64,000 nucleotides of DNA from Ridgeia piscesae (Eukaryota; Annelida; Polychaeta; Sabellida; Siboglinidae). The notes below the pieces were generated by a model. The model did not search any database and had not been told where the DNA came from. It saw only the letters and a list, made by a program, of their open reading frames with translations. The position numbers and the translations under genes were made by a program. Location: positions 1 through 64,000 of the forward strand of contig JAODUO010001167.1 of the NCBI GenBank assembly GCA_025642075.2, given 5' to 3'. Shown here in pieces: positions 14,600 through 24,780 of this stretch. Position 1 is the first letter of the stretch. Each line of letters begins with the position of its first letter.

Positions 14600-15374
14600 C
14601 TATATGCAGGACAGTCTGATTAAATTTACGATATCACTGCGTGTATAGGACTGTTTTTAATATGTTTATTCTGTCATACGGTAAACTGACAGCTAGCTAA
14701 GTCACATGTTGTCATGTGACATGGGTTTCGGAAAGTAGTGACTGGTTGGAAAACGCAGGTATTTTTACGGAGGGGAGCTTAGCCGTAAACATTTAGCGAA
14801 AGGGTGACAAATACAATTATTTTTGGTTGCAACTTGATGATAAAATAGTATTTCAGTGATTAGCGGCCGGTTGCCTGCTTAGGGAAATACTGGTTTTTGT
14901 GAACGTTATTTTCTGGGGAACACCAAGGAGATGTGGAAATGGCATTTTACAGAGAGCTAGAAGAGCTTATACAATTACGAACATCGTCAAAAAAGTAAAC
15001 GGCACCCCGCACCCGTCTTCCGAGATCGCGTTCCGTGTAGACACTGGGAAAGCCGAAGTTAGACCTGTTCAATCAAACACAATCTCGACTTATCCGGGGA
15101 GAACCCAGCCACGCTGCACTTAATGCGCGAGGACTATCCGAACACAAATTGTCACCACTGTCTATAGCCAGGTACTGATTCATGCAGTTAAATAAACCGG
15201 AGCAATGTAGTTAGTATTAATCGTTACCTGTTGCAGGACCTACCTTTATCATTTAGTAAATAATAATATTGCCGATATTTCTGCTGATATTCCTATAGAA
15301 CCTTAATTATATTCATCAGCTTTCAAGAATAATATGCACCAAATTAAGGGTGCATAGGCTCTACAATAAGTAAT
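14600..15374. other. No gene recognised; contains a SINE relic
   Basis: The stretch holds a SINE relic at 15088-15207 and no domain-like frame. Confidence 0.45.
15088..15207 (-). mobile_element. SINE relic, internal part only
   Basis: It shares CACCACTGTCTATAG, GGTACTGATTCATGCAG and CCGGAGCAATGTAG with the other SINE copies in the window, in reverse orientation. Confidence 0.65.
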
Positions 15375-15715
<341 letters not shown>

Positions 15716-16598
15716 TGTAATTCTCTAACGTCTTACTTCAGCACCAGTTTTTGAACCGTTGTCCTGAGCGTCCTGACCCGAGTCCTGCAGCGATAGACCC
15801 AGCTACACCGTAATCCGCCAGTCAACGGTAACCTTGCAACTACGACAGTAGATCGTACACTGCCAGTTTTGTCGTCCGTGTTGTGATTTATTCCTAATGT
15901 GTCGGAACACACACATACAATATGCGCTACCCCGTGCGACTAATCTACATGGAACTACACCGATTAATCAGAGCAACATGCGACGACCTTACATTGTGCG
16001 CTTTTCATGCGCCACGAAGCCAGCCGAGAGCTTCGCTGTGCGCGACCAATTCATTAGCGGCTCGCACGAGCTTCGTTCTGTTCCACGAGGTGTACACAGA
16101 GTTCGTCTCTGGCATTCACCATGCACCGTGGCGGTGAGCGATTATTACCGACCTACCTCGCCATAACCACCTGTAAGCAAACACGTCACGCATGGCCGAA
16201 GAAACACACACATTATTGACACACGAGGTGGTCGTGTCATTGTTAACGTATTAACTACATTATGTTCGCCAGCAGTATATTTGATTTCATATCAAGTTTT
16301 CGTTCACTCGACTAAGGCTTTCGTTCATTACGTAAACTACACGCACATACTGTATTAGTATTTAATTACTGTCGTATTAATGGCTATTGACAAGGACTCC
16401 AATAACCGCGCTTGTCCCAGGATCTACTCTAGGCAGCCTAATTGACATATTCTATGAGGATTTGCACACGGTATTTGACAAAGTTCCAGATATGAGAGTG
16501 GCGAGACGTCACGATACAAATCAAACCTCAATCACAAGTATTGGAAACAGCCGGCGTTTTCCAAGTGTTGAGAATGTGGACATTATCTGCGGTGATTA
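15716..16598. other. Unassigned stretch with a GC-richer patch (about 15990-16140)
   Basis: Short open frames exist on both strands, and a GTAAGA donor-like site lies on the minus strand near 15737, but no domain or paired acceptor is convincing. It may hold an exon of the degenerate minus-strand cluster. Confidence 0.35.
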
Positions 16599-16672
16599 AA
16601 TGTGTGTGTGTGTGTGCGTGTGCGTGTGCGTGTGTGCGTGAGCGTGCGTGAGCGCGCGCGCGCGCGCGCCTG
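16599..16672. repeat. GT/GC alternating tract with (CG)n core
   Basis: GT repeats grade into GTGC and then a pure CG run at about 16652-16669. Alternating purine-pyrimidine of this kind is the classic Z-DNA-prone sequence. Confidence 0.9.
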
Positions 16673-16727
16673 TGTGCGAGATACAGAGTTAGGTTAAAAC
16701 AATTAAATGGCTACGATATATATATAT

Positions 16728-16860
16728 ATGCCATTCTATTGGGCAAGAATACAGATTTTATTAATATGCTGACACGATCAACACATTCCTTATGTTCCAC
16801 TATCCAGGTGACGACTTCAACAACGGGGGTTCCTCAGTGACGTCCCACTCCTTCAGCACA

Positions 16861-16862
<2 letters not shown>
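16728..16862 (+). pseudogene. Inverted copy of an exon start (source 13979-14103)
   Basis: From GCCATTCTATTGGGCAAGAA to CCCACTCCTTCAGCACAGTA this repeats, on the plus strand, the intron end and first ~50 coding bases of the exon at 14028, with about four substitutions. It stops where an AT/GA microsatellite begins (16862). Confidence 0.85.
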
Positions 16863-16919
<57 letters not shown>

Positions 16920-16969
16920 AGGAGGAGGAGATAAAAGATATACAAATATATATATATATATATATATAG

Positions 16970-17022
<53 letters not shown>

Positions 17023-17082
17023 AAGAGATAGTACAGATATATATATATATATATATAGAAGAGTAGAGAGAGGGTGGGGGAG

Positions 17083-17121
<39 letters not shown>

Positions 17122-17137
17122 TAGTACAGATATATAT

Positions 17138-17217
<80 letters not shown>
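16863..17217. repeat. Compound (TA)n/(GA)n microsatellite
   Basis: Five alternating TA and GA blocks are visible. Ile-Tyr and Ser-Leu open frames on the minus strand are repeat artefacts. Confidence 0.97.
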
Positions 17218-17221
<4 letters not shown>

Positions 17222-18575
17222 CGCGTGTGGTGTGTATGTTTGTGGGTGTGTGTGTGTGTATGTGTGGTGTGAGCACGCGTGCCTCTATATGTGTGTATAT
17301 TTGTCTGTGTCTGTATATATCTCTCTATACATATACATATATATATATAAACACATACATACATACACACACATGGTTTTTTTAAGCATGCATGCTATAA
17401 CAGGGACCATGATAACACCATACCAGGGATCACTAATCATGTCCAGTCTCAAGCCAAATCGTTAAAAACCGCATATAATACAACGATAGATGCACGGCAA
17501 CTAAAACTGTACGTGTTGTATCATTGGCACATACACACACACGCACACACACTCATTATTATAGGTGCAATTGAACATACTAATTTGCTATGACAGAGTA
17601 ATATTAATAATAAATATATAAATGCCATGGTAATAACTGATATGTAAAGATAAATAACACAATGGCACTACAAGAAATCACGTAATCGTAATACGTTTGA
17701 GAAAACCGACATAACTGATGTATTCGTGCAGGATGATTAGCAAACAAACACGATCAACATAACGGGATTAATGGCTGTCTGGACACTTGTTTTTCGTTAG
17801 ACCTAATGTTTTTGAAATTCTTGTTTCAGAAGACTCACTTTATGACAAAAACCTAAGGGACAGTTGTTGAAGTGTCAAGTGTATGTAACGATATTCCTAT
17901 GGGAGACGTCATTAATTCATTATTTCAACATTGTTAGAAAATATTGATGAAGGATAATATGTTAATTTGTCAGGTAAACAAACCACAACATACTGGACAC
18001 GTGAATTTATATATGTATTTTGTATACATTTATGGCATCACGAAGACTAAAAAAGCGTATGTTTACTGCCGACTACATGGCTTACGTTATGGCACTCGAT
18101 CTGACTGCGACAGCAACCAACTTACTAACGCAGTTAGTACCCAAAATATCTAGGTGGTGTTTTTTTGTTAATCCTCCACGTGCAAATACTCTTTTATGAT
18201 GAAAAAAAGATTCAGGGTTGGGTTTGGGTTCTAGGTACGTTAGAGAAGATTGACATCGGGTGTTTACATGCACTTGTACGTGGAGGGATCGCAAAACACC
18301 ATCACTAAATATCGTGCAACTGGAACTTGAGACACCTATCTATCGCCATCTGGCGGATACATTGGCGTTTTGGTCGGCATTTGGTTGCACCCGTTAGATG
18401 GCACTAGTATATCAGCAAACAACCTTTGTCGTGTTCCAAACAGTTGCAGCAATTTGGAGAGCAATTAAATTGGTCATCAGCACTAAACCAATTAAACTTG
18501 GTGACAGCAGATTGGAACATAATCATGGTTTATCGCCAACACCAAGAAACAATACATTACACATAAAATTTAGTA
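17218..18575. other. 3' flank of the L10K gene; no gene recognised
   Basis: GT-rich at 17225-17350, otherwise AT-rich unique sequence. No domain-bearing frame and no RNA gene identified. Confidence 0.5.
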
Positions 18576-18581
18576 TTTATT
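18576..18581 (-). promoter_or_regulatory. Polyadenylation signal AATAAA of the L10K gene
   Basis: A canonical AATAAA on the minus strand about 62 bases past the TAA stop at 18643, the expected spacing for a short 3' UTR. Confidence 0.6.
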
Positions 18582-18642
18582 TCCACATTTTACAAGATAA
18601 TTACAGCACCTCATCCAAATCATAGCACATTTTAATTAACCA

Positions 18643-18765
18643 TTATTTCTTGTCCTTTTTTGTTACAGTGGGAGTCTGAATGACCTTGAATGACTTTGTG
18701 TCCACATTTGACGCCCTCACAGCTAAATCGTGCTCGATATTCTTGTTGATTGCTTTTGTGAGATC
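18643..18765 (-). CDS. L10K: L10K exon 3 with stop codon
   Basis: Begins after TGTGTTTTAG and encodes 40 residues (DLTKAINKNIEHDLAVRASN and a Lys-rich tail ending KKDKK), then TAA at 18645-18643. Confidence 0.92.
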   Translation of the reverse strand, partial: DLTKAINKNIEHDLAVRASNVDTKSFKVIQTPTVTKKDKK

Positions 18766-21700
18766 CTAAAACACAATATTAAACATAATAATTGATGTAG
18801 TAAGATGACATCAATGAACTAAATAATGTAAAGACAAACACAGCTTGATTAAACTTTTTTAAACAAATAAGTCACACGTTAATTAAACGAAAATTAATAA
18901 AAGTATAGATAATAATAACTATGTCTGTGATACTATCATTTTAGTGAAACGGTCCTCAGGTAGGTTTTATGCAGGATAAAACTTTGCCAATCACATTTTT
19001 GCTCCTTATTTTTTACGGGTGGGCAGTTCTCTGCATAAAGCTATGTAGACAGGGTTTCTAACTCTTGAGTTGACAATTCAATCGTACAGTAAGGGTTTCT
19101 AACTCTTGAGTTGACAATTCAATCGTACAGTAAGGGTTTCTAACTCTTGAGTTGACAATTCAATCGTACAGTAAGGGTTTCTAACTCTTGAGTTGACAAT
19201 TCAATCGTACAGTAAGGGTTTCTAACTCTTGAGTTGACAATTCAATCGTACAGTAAGGGTTTCTAACTCTTGAGTTGACAATTCAATCGTACAGTAAGGG
19301 TTTCTAACTCTTGAGTTGACAATTCAATCGTACAGTAAGGGTTTCTAACCCTTGAGTTGACAATTCAATCGTACAGTAAGGGTTTCTAACTCTTGAGTTG
19401 ACAATTCAATCGTACAGTAAGGGTTTCTAACCCTTGAGTTAACAATTCAATCGTACAGTAAGGGTTTCTAACCCTTGAGTTAACAATTCAATCGTACAGT
19501 AAGGGTTTCTAACCCTTGAGTTAACAATTCAATTGTACAGTAAGGGTTTCTAACCCTTGAGTTAACAATTCAATTGTACAGTAAGGGTTTCTAACCCTTG
19601 AGTTAACAATTCAATTGTACAGTAAGGGGTTCTAACTCTTGAGTTAACAATTCAATTGTACAGTAAGGGGTTCTAACTCTTGAGTTAACAATTCAATTGT
19701 ACAGTAAGGGGTTCTAACTCTTGAGTTAACAATTCAATCGTACAGTAAGGGGTTCTAACTCTTGAGTTAACAATTCAATCGTACAGTAAGGGTTTCTAAC
19801 TCTTGAGTTAACAATTCAATTGTACAGTAAGGGTTTCTAACTCTTGAGTTAACAATTCAATCGTACAGTAAGGGTTTCTAACTCTTGAGTTAACAATTCA
19901 ATCGTACAGTAAGGGTTTCTAACTCTTGAGTTAACAATTCAATCGTACAGTAAGGGTTTCTAACTCTTGAGTTAACAATTCAATCGTACAGTAAGGGTTT
20001 CTAACTCTTGAGTTAACAATTCAACTGTACAGTAAGGGTTTCTAACTCTTGAGTTAGCAATTCAATTGTACAGTAAGGGTTTCTAACTCTTGAGTTAGCA
20101 ATTCCATTGTACAGTAAGGGTTTCTAACTCTTGAGTTAACAATTCAATTGTACAGTAAGGGTTTCTAACCCTTGATTTAACAATTCAATCGTACAGTAAG
20201 GGTTTCTAACTCTTGAGTTAACAATTATATTGTACAGTAAGGGTTTCTAACTCTTGAGTTAATAATTCAACTGTACAGTAAGGGTTTCTAACTCTTGAGT
20301 TAACAATTCTATTGTACAGTAAGGGTTTCTAACTCTTGAGTTAACAATTCTATTGTACAGTAAGGGTTTCTAACTCTTGAGTTAACAATTCAATTGTACA
20401 GTAAGGGTTTCTAACTCTTGAGTTAATAATTCAACTGTACAGTAAGGGTTTCTAACTCTTGAGTTAACAATTCTATTGTACAGTAAGGGTTTCTAACTCT
20501 TGAGTTAACAATTCTATTGTACAGTAAGGGTTTCTAACTCTTGAGCTAACAATTCTATTGTACAGTAAGGGTTTCTAACTCTTGAGTTAACAATTCTATT
20601 GTACAGTAAGGGTTTCTAACTCTTGAGTTAACAATTCAATTGTACAGTAAGGGTTTCTAACTCTTGAGTTAACAATTCAGTTGTACAGTAACCATTGATT
20701 AAATATTAATAATAATATATTTGCATCAAATTTCAAATTGTTCATGGCACTTTACATACCTTAAAATCCTAGAATACAAATACACAAAAAATTATTTAAG
20801 CTGAATAAATTTATACATGTATAATAAATATATATATATCAATAAAAGTACACAAACATTAAACTAAGCCGCGAGAACAGTCAGAATAAATGTGTCTTTA
20901 GGCGTGCCTTGAAGGTGGCTAAACAGGCAGACGTCTTAATACTATTGGGTAGAGCGTTCCATAATGATGCTGCTGCGATCACAAATTTAGCTTTCACTAT
21001 GCAACTTACTTTCTTTAACTTCGCTGCTTCCACATATCTTGCCTTTTTTGGTGCAATCTGCCGAGCTGCAAAATACATAACATATATTATTACTTACAGT
21101 ACAATTTTGACATATGCAGTATTTTACTAAGAAACTGTATTTGTGAAGTCGTAATCACGGCTTTATGCAGGACCAAATTATTGCCAGTCACACATGTTTT
21201 GGTGGACACATGGTTGTTAACTGTTAAGCCAGTTAACAAACTTTAAATGTGCCTGATGACGTGAAATTGACTACAAACACACATGTGACACCATTTACTC
21301 TCACTTTTGAGACATAACTTACAATATCTATGATTTTGCAAGACTTTTTTGCTTGTACATTTTTTACCCGTCGACCCATATTTATACCTGTCCACAATGG
21401 GTTTTATCTGTCCAAATGACGGTTGGACGAGTGTCATCATAAAGCTACGGCAGTAATAAAAACTTGTGCCAGACTTCAGTATTGAGAGGCCACGCATGAG
21501 TGGCCTAACACAGCAGGTCTTTATGCAGGACCAAATTATTGCGAGTCACACGTTTTTGTGGACACATGGATGTTAACTGTTAAGTCAGTTTACAAACTTT
21601 AAAATGTGTCTGAAGACCTAAAATGGACTACAAACGCACATGTGACACCATTTACACTCACTTCTAAGGTATAACTGACAAATCTATGGTTTTGAAGGAT

Positions 21701-22731
21701 CTTTATTTGCTCCTTCATTTGTTTACCTGTCCACCCATAGTTTTACCCATCCACAACGGTTTTTACCCAACCAAATGACGGGTGGACGGGTCTCTGCATA
21801 AAGCTATGTGACACAGTGACGGAATCATCCCAGCATTTGATGTGCACTTCACTTATGTCAATGAGCAAAGATGTATTACCAACCAACATTTTGGTAACAG
21901 ACATTTCGATAATAGGACATCCTGGTAACATACATTTTGATAATAGGAGATCTTGGTAGCATACATTTTGGTAATAGGACATCTTGGTAACAGACAATTT
22001 GGTAGCATGGCATTTTGGTAAAACCAACAAATATTCTTTAAAGGCATATTTCTTTAAAAAAAACTTCAGGACAGTGGTTGTAGTCGGTTTTTAACAGTGA
22101 ATTTGCTTGTAGCAAGTCGGTATATGCATTAGCAGGGCAGTGCTTACATGTACGACATGTACAATGCCACCATATCATGCAATTGTTCTCTATTTGTTAT
22201 GCTAGTTATACGCATAGCCATTCCACAAAAGCTTTGCTTTTCACTGGTTATTGTTGATAACTCCATGTTCACATGTGTGACATCACCTTATGTGTGTCTG
22301 GATTTAAATGTGTCCTGCTAGCCACTGGTTGGCTGTAGTGGTTGAACACTCTAGCCACCACCACTGCTATTTGGAAGCCATGTTCCCTTCAGAGGCAAGC
22401 ACTATCTTACACCATGCCTGACTGCAGGTGGGAAGCCAAGTTCCCTGTCTGGAGTCTGGACCATCCTAATTTACAAATGGTTTAGCTATCTGACATCTCA
22501 ACAGGTTACCTCCTGATATGGCAGACTGAACTCTGATTATTTTCAGTAGTTTTACCGAAATGTCTTGTTACCGAAATGTCTTGTTACCAAAATGTCTTGT
22601 TACCAAAATGTCATGTTACCGAAATATCTGTAACCAAAGTGTCCTTTACCAAAATGTCATGGGTCCATTACCAATAATATGTATTTGGCATGACGGCCCA
22701 TTTTAATAACTAGCATTGGCACAATTAGGAG

Positions 22732-22778
<47 letters not shown>

Positions 22779-24217
22779 CAACTATGTACATCAGTATTAC
22801 TTTTAGTTATAAAAAAAACTAAAACGAGACTGTCATAAGTGTCCTTGGACCAAGTTAAACTGGCCAATAATGGCTGTGATTGATGTAAATTTCTTCCATG
22901 CAAGCCGGTATTGGTAATGACACAACTAAGTAATAAATCCAAGACTAGCAAAATTTTATTTCTGGTTAAGGGCTTAATTCATACAACTATGTTGCACTAG
23001 GTGAACTTTGATGACTTTGTCTACATTCACATTACACTGGATTGCAGGCTATCATAGATAGACAGTGGTTTCTGTATATGCACCCGTGCCTGTCTGCAGC
23101 CTGTCCACAGTCAATTTAGACATGAAAGCCAATAAATTATCTGCGTGATTTATTGACAAACAGCAGATACATATCCAAAACAAGAGATTAGACATACGTT
23201 GTCCTAACAATGACTGGACCTGCTTCTGATCTAATGGTGTACACGCTTGGCCTATATTTTAGGCAGTGGCTACGCACGCATACATGAGCAGTACGTTTAG
23301 GCAGCCAGGCTAACAGTACGGCATTGTTCCTGTGCATGCATATGCTTTTATTTCCAGTTACGTGAGCTGCATTTTAGCATCATTTGACTAAAGGTACGGC
23401 AGTCAATAAGCGCATGTGCATGATTTCCATACGTGAGCCTTATCTTTAGCAGTCAGTTCTAAAAGTATGTGAGTTTCCCCACGCATGCATGTTTATATAC
23501 ATAAGCTCTGCTGCTGTATCACTCAAATCTAAAAGTAGGCCTACATGAGTTTTTACGCACGTGCATGCCTCATCTTTAGCACATAAATCTAAAAGTATGT
23601 GAATTTGTTGTTGATGTATATACGAACGGAAGCCCTTTTGGCACTCAGTTCTAAATATATGTGAGATTTTGTGCCTTTTGTTTTTTGTCAAAGACATCGC
23701 TCATACATCCGCAGAATTGAAAAACAGATGCGCGCGCACTCAGTTAAGCCACAGGTCTAAAGATTCAGCTCACGTATGGGTAGAAACTTCGTATATTTTA
23801 TAATTTATACTGAATAAACTTATAAAGTAAACCAATCAAAACCAACATATCATAATATTCCTTCAATCATCCCTGCCATGCAGCTGTCTGTAGTGTAAAT
23901 TGTTACTAGGTCTTAGTTGGCTAAACTTATTGATAACATACGCCTACTAGACACTCCATTGGGGTAAGGTTGGGCCGGGTCACTAGCCTGAATTAGCCTA
24001 GCGCTATACGCCAAGGCAAGGCGAAGGACGTCAACATTGCGTTTGTTGAGCGATATTACAAGATGTTGCGGTCAATCACGCTGACATGTTGTAACAAACT
24101 CAACAAAAAAGTGTGAAAACACACACCTCCTTTCTTCGCAACTGTGGCTTTCTTCTTTAACTTCTGCTTTGCTTTCCCAGGATTCGTAGCTTTTGATTTA
24201 AACTTTCCTTGCGCCAT
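18643..24217 (-). CDS. L10K: L10K / C19orf53 (UPF0390 family) homologue, complete, three exons
   Basis: Exons at 24217-24127, 21065-21010 and 18765-18643 join in matching phases to give 89 residues. The N-terminus MAQGKFKSKATNPGKAKQK, the central RQIAPKKARYVEAAKLKK and the C-terminal block NKNIEHDLAVRAS correspond in order to the conserved parts of human C19orf53 (Leydig cell tumour 10 kDa protein homologue, about 99 residues). The product is a small, very basic protein rich in Lys, consistent with a nucleic-acid-associated or nucleolar role; the biochemical function of the family is not well established. There is no signal peptide or membrane segment. Intron 1 (about 3 kb) holds two MITEs and an inverted-repeat element; intron 2 (about 2.2 kb) holds a LINE tail, the 41-bp minisatellite and a MITE remnant. 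The start lies in a CpG-rich region typical of a housekeeping promoter. Confidence 0.92.
18964..19045 (+). mobile_element. MITE family A, internally deleted remnant
   Basis: It has both family ends (TTTTATGCAGGATAAAA at the left, CTCTGCATAAAGCTATG at the right) but only about 80 bases between them. The 41-bp minisatellite starts directly beyond its right end. Confidence 0.8.
19053..20691 (+). repeat. 41-bp minisatellite, about 40 exact-length copies
   Basis: The unit runs from GGTTTCTAACTCTTGAGTT through AACAATTCAATYGTACAGTAAG. About 1,639 bases divided by 41 gives 40 copies with no length variants. Point variants are ordered: left copies have GAGTTGACAATTC, middle copies often AACCCTTGAGTTAAC, and right copies AATTCTATTG. 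Each unit contains the inverted pair TAACTC-TT-GAGTTA. It lies in L10K intron 2. Confidence 0.97.
20881..20994 (-). mobile_element. 3' end of a CR1/L2-type LINE open reading frame
   Basis: The minus strand reads VIAAASLWNALPNSIKTSAC then LATFKARLKTHLF and a stop at 20881. This is the characteristic C-terminal signature of CR1/L2-like reverse transcriptases (SLWNxLP...FKxxLKTHLF). It begins within about 16 bases of the L10K exon 2 donor and is in the same frame as that exon. Confidence 0.85.
21010..21065 (-). CDS. L10K: L10K exon 2
   Basis: Preceded by TATTTTGCAG and followed by a perfect GTAAGT donor at 21009. Encodes RQIAPKKARYVEAAKLKK, the most conserved block of the family. Confidence 0.92.
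21159..21448 (+). mobile_element. MITE family A, full-length copy
   Basis: About 290 bases from GGCTTTATGCAGGA to CATAAAGCTA. The interior has TGCCAGTCACACATGTTTTG, GTTAACTGTTAAGCCAG and a right part of repeated CCGTCCA/CCCATCC-like motifs. Non-coding, with short terminal inverted repeats (GCTTTATGCAG). Confidence 0.88.
21516..21808 (+). mobile_element. MITE family A, full-length copy
   Basis: Same structure and orientation as the copy 67 bases upstream. Right end CTCTGCATAAAGCTATG. Confidence 0.88.
21886..22664. mobile_element. Element with inverted, iterated ~17-bp motif blocks at both ends
   Basis: At 21886-22028 the motif TTTGGTAA-CAGACATTT-like is iterated; at 22549-22664 its reverse complement GTTACCRAAATGTCTT is iterated about six times. 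The two blocks face each other across about 520 bases of non-coding sequence. Such arrangement fits a non-autonomous transposon with repetitive terminal inverted repeats. Confidence 0.65.
22733..22777. repeat. (AT)n microsatellite
   Basis: A pure TA dinucleotide run in L10K intron 1. Confidence 0.95.
24127..24217 (-). CDS. L10K: L10K exon 1
   Basis: ATG at 24217-24215, 30 codons plus one base, ending before the donor GTGTGT at 24126. The last G plus the first two bases of exon 2 form GCT (Ala). Confidence 0.9.
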
Positions 24218-24780
24218 ATTCGCCGTCCAAAATTAAGACAGCAGCCACCGCGCCGTCGTTCCCCGAATAGATCGGTTAATTTCTGACGCGGCGAGGTGAG
24301 GTTGGATTTTACGTCAACAACATAAATAAAAAAAATCATTTGAATTAGTATCCACAACTGATTTTGTTGGTATGTATTTGCGACGTAAAACTGTTGCTTT
24401 GCGTATTGTGGTACCACAACAAAGATCATGTAGCGATGTGTAACAATTTGTATACCCGGTGCAGAATGGACTAGTCCAAACAACGCGCGGAGATTGAGCG
24501 CCCGTGACGGACGCCTCAGAGAGAGAAACTGGTGGGAGGCTGAGGAAAGAGGTGGTGATGTTGATATTGTTGCTATTTTGGAAGCGGCAATGATATGCGA
24601 TTTGCGCGGCCGGGCGATTTATGAAAATTTCCTGCCGTCCGTCAACCAGGTTTGTACGATATGCGCCGTGTTTTTGTAATTTTCCGTGTGCAAGTGTCGT
24701 CTGCCAAGTTTTGCTCGGCGACGCCGTGAATGTTATCGGGCACGCATGCTGATGCCGTGCTGTGTAGAGTGGTGATTGAT
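24200..24780. promoter_or_regulatory. CpG-rich, probably bidirectional promoter region
   Basis: CpG dinucleotides are dense around 24230-24300 and 24483-24730, unlike the CpG-poor flanks. The L10K ATG lies at the left edge on the minus strand. A plus-strand transcript could begin on the right, where a CAG|GTTTGT donor-like site follows a short frame at 24590-24649. Confidence 0.5.
24590..24649 (+). CDS. Candidate first exon of a plus-strand transcript (low confidence)
   Basis: An ATG at 24590 opens MICDLRGRAIYENFLPSVNQ, ending in phase 0 at a CAG|GTTTGT donor. If real it could be a 5' exon of SARM1 (phase would match an acceptor at 40591) or of an unrecognised gene. No domain is present; the case rests on location, CpG richness and splice site. 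Confidence 0.2.

Noticed and set aside
19053..20691. CRISPR array (regular ~41-bp spacing)
   Set aside because: Whole units are conserved with no unique spacers, and the context is a eukaryotic intron: a minisatellite.
20881..21078. A single 65-residue protein
   Set aside because: It is a fusion by frame coincidence of L10K exon 2 and a LINE tail separated by a perfect GTAAGT donor.
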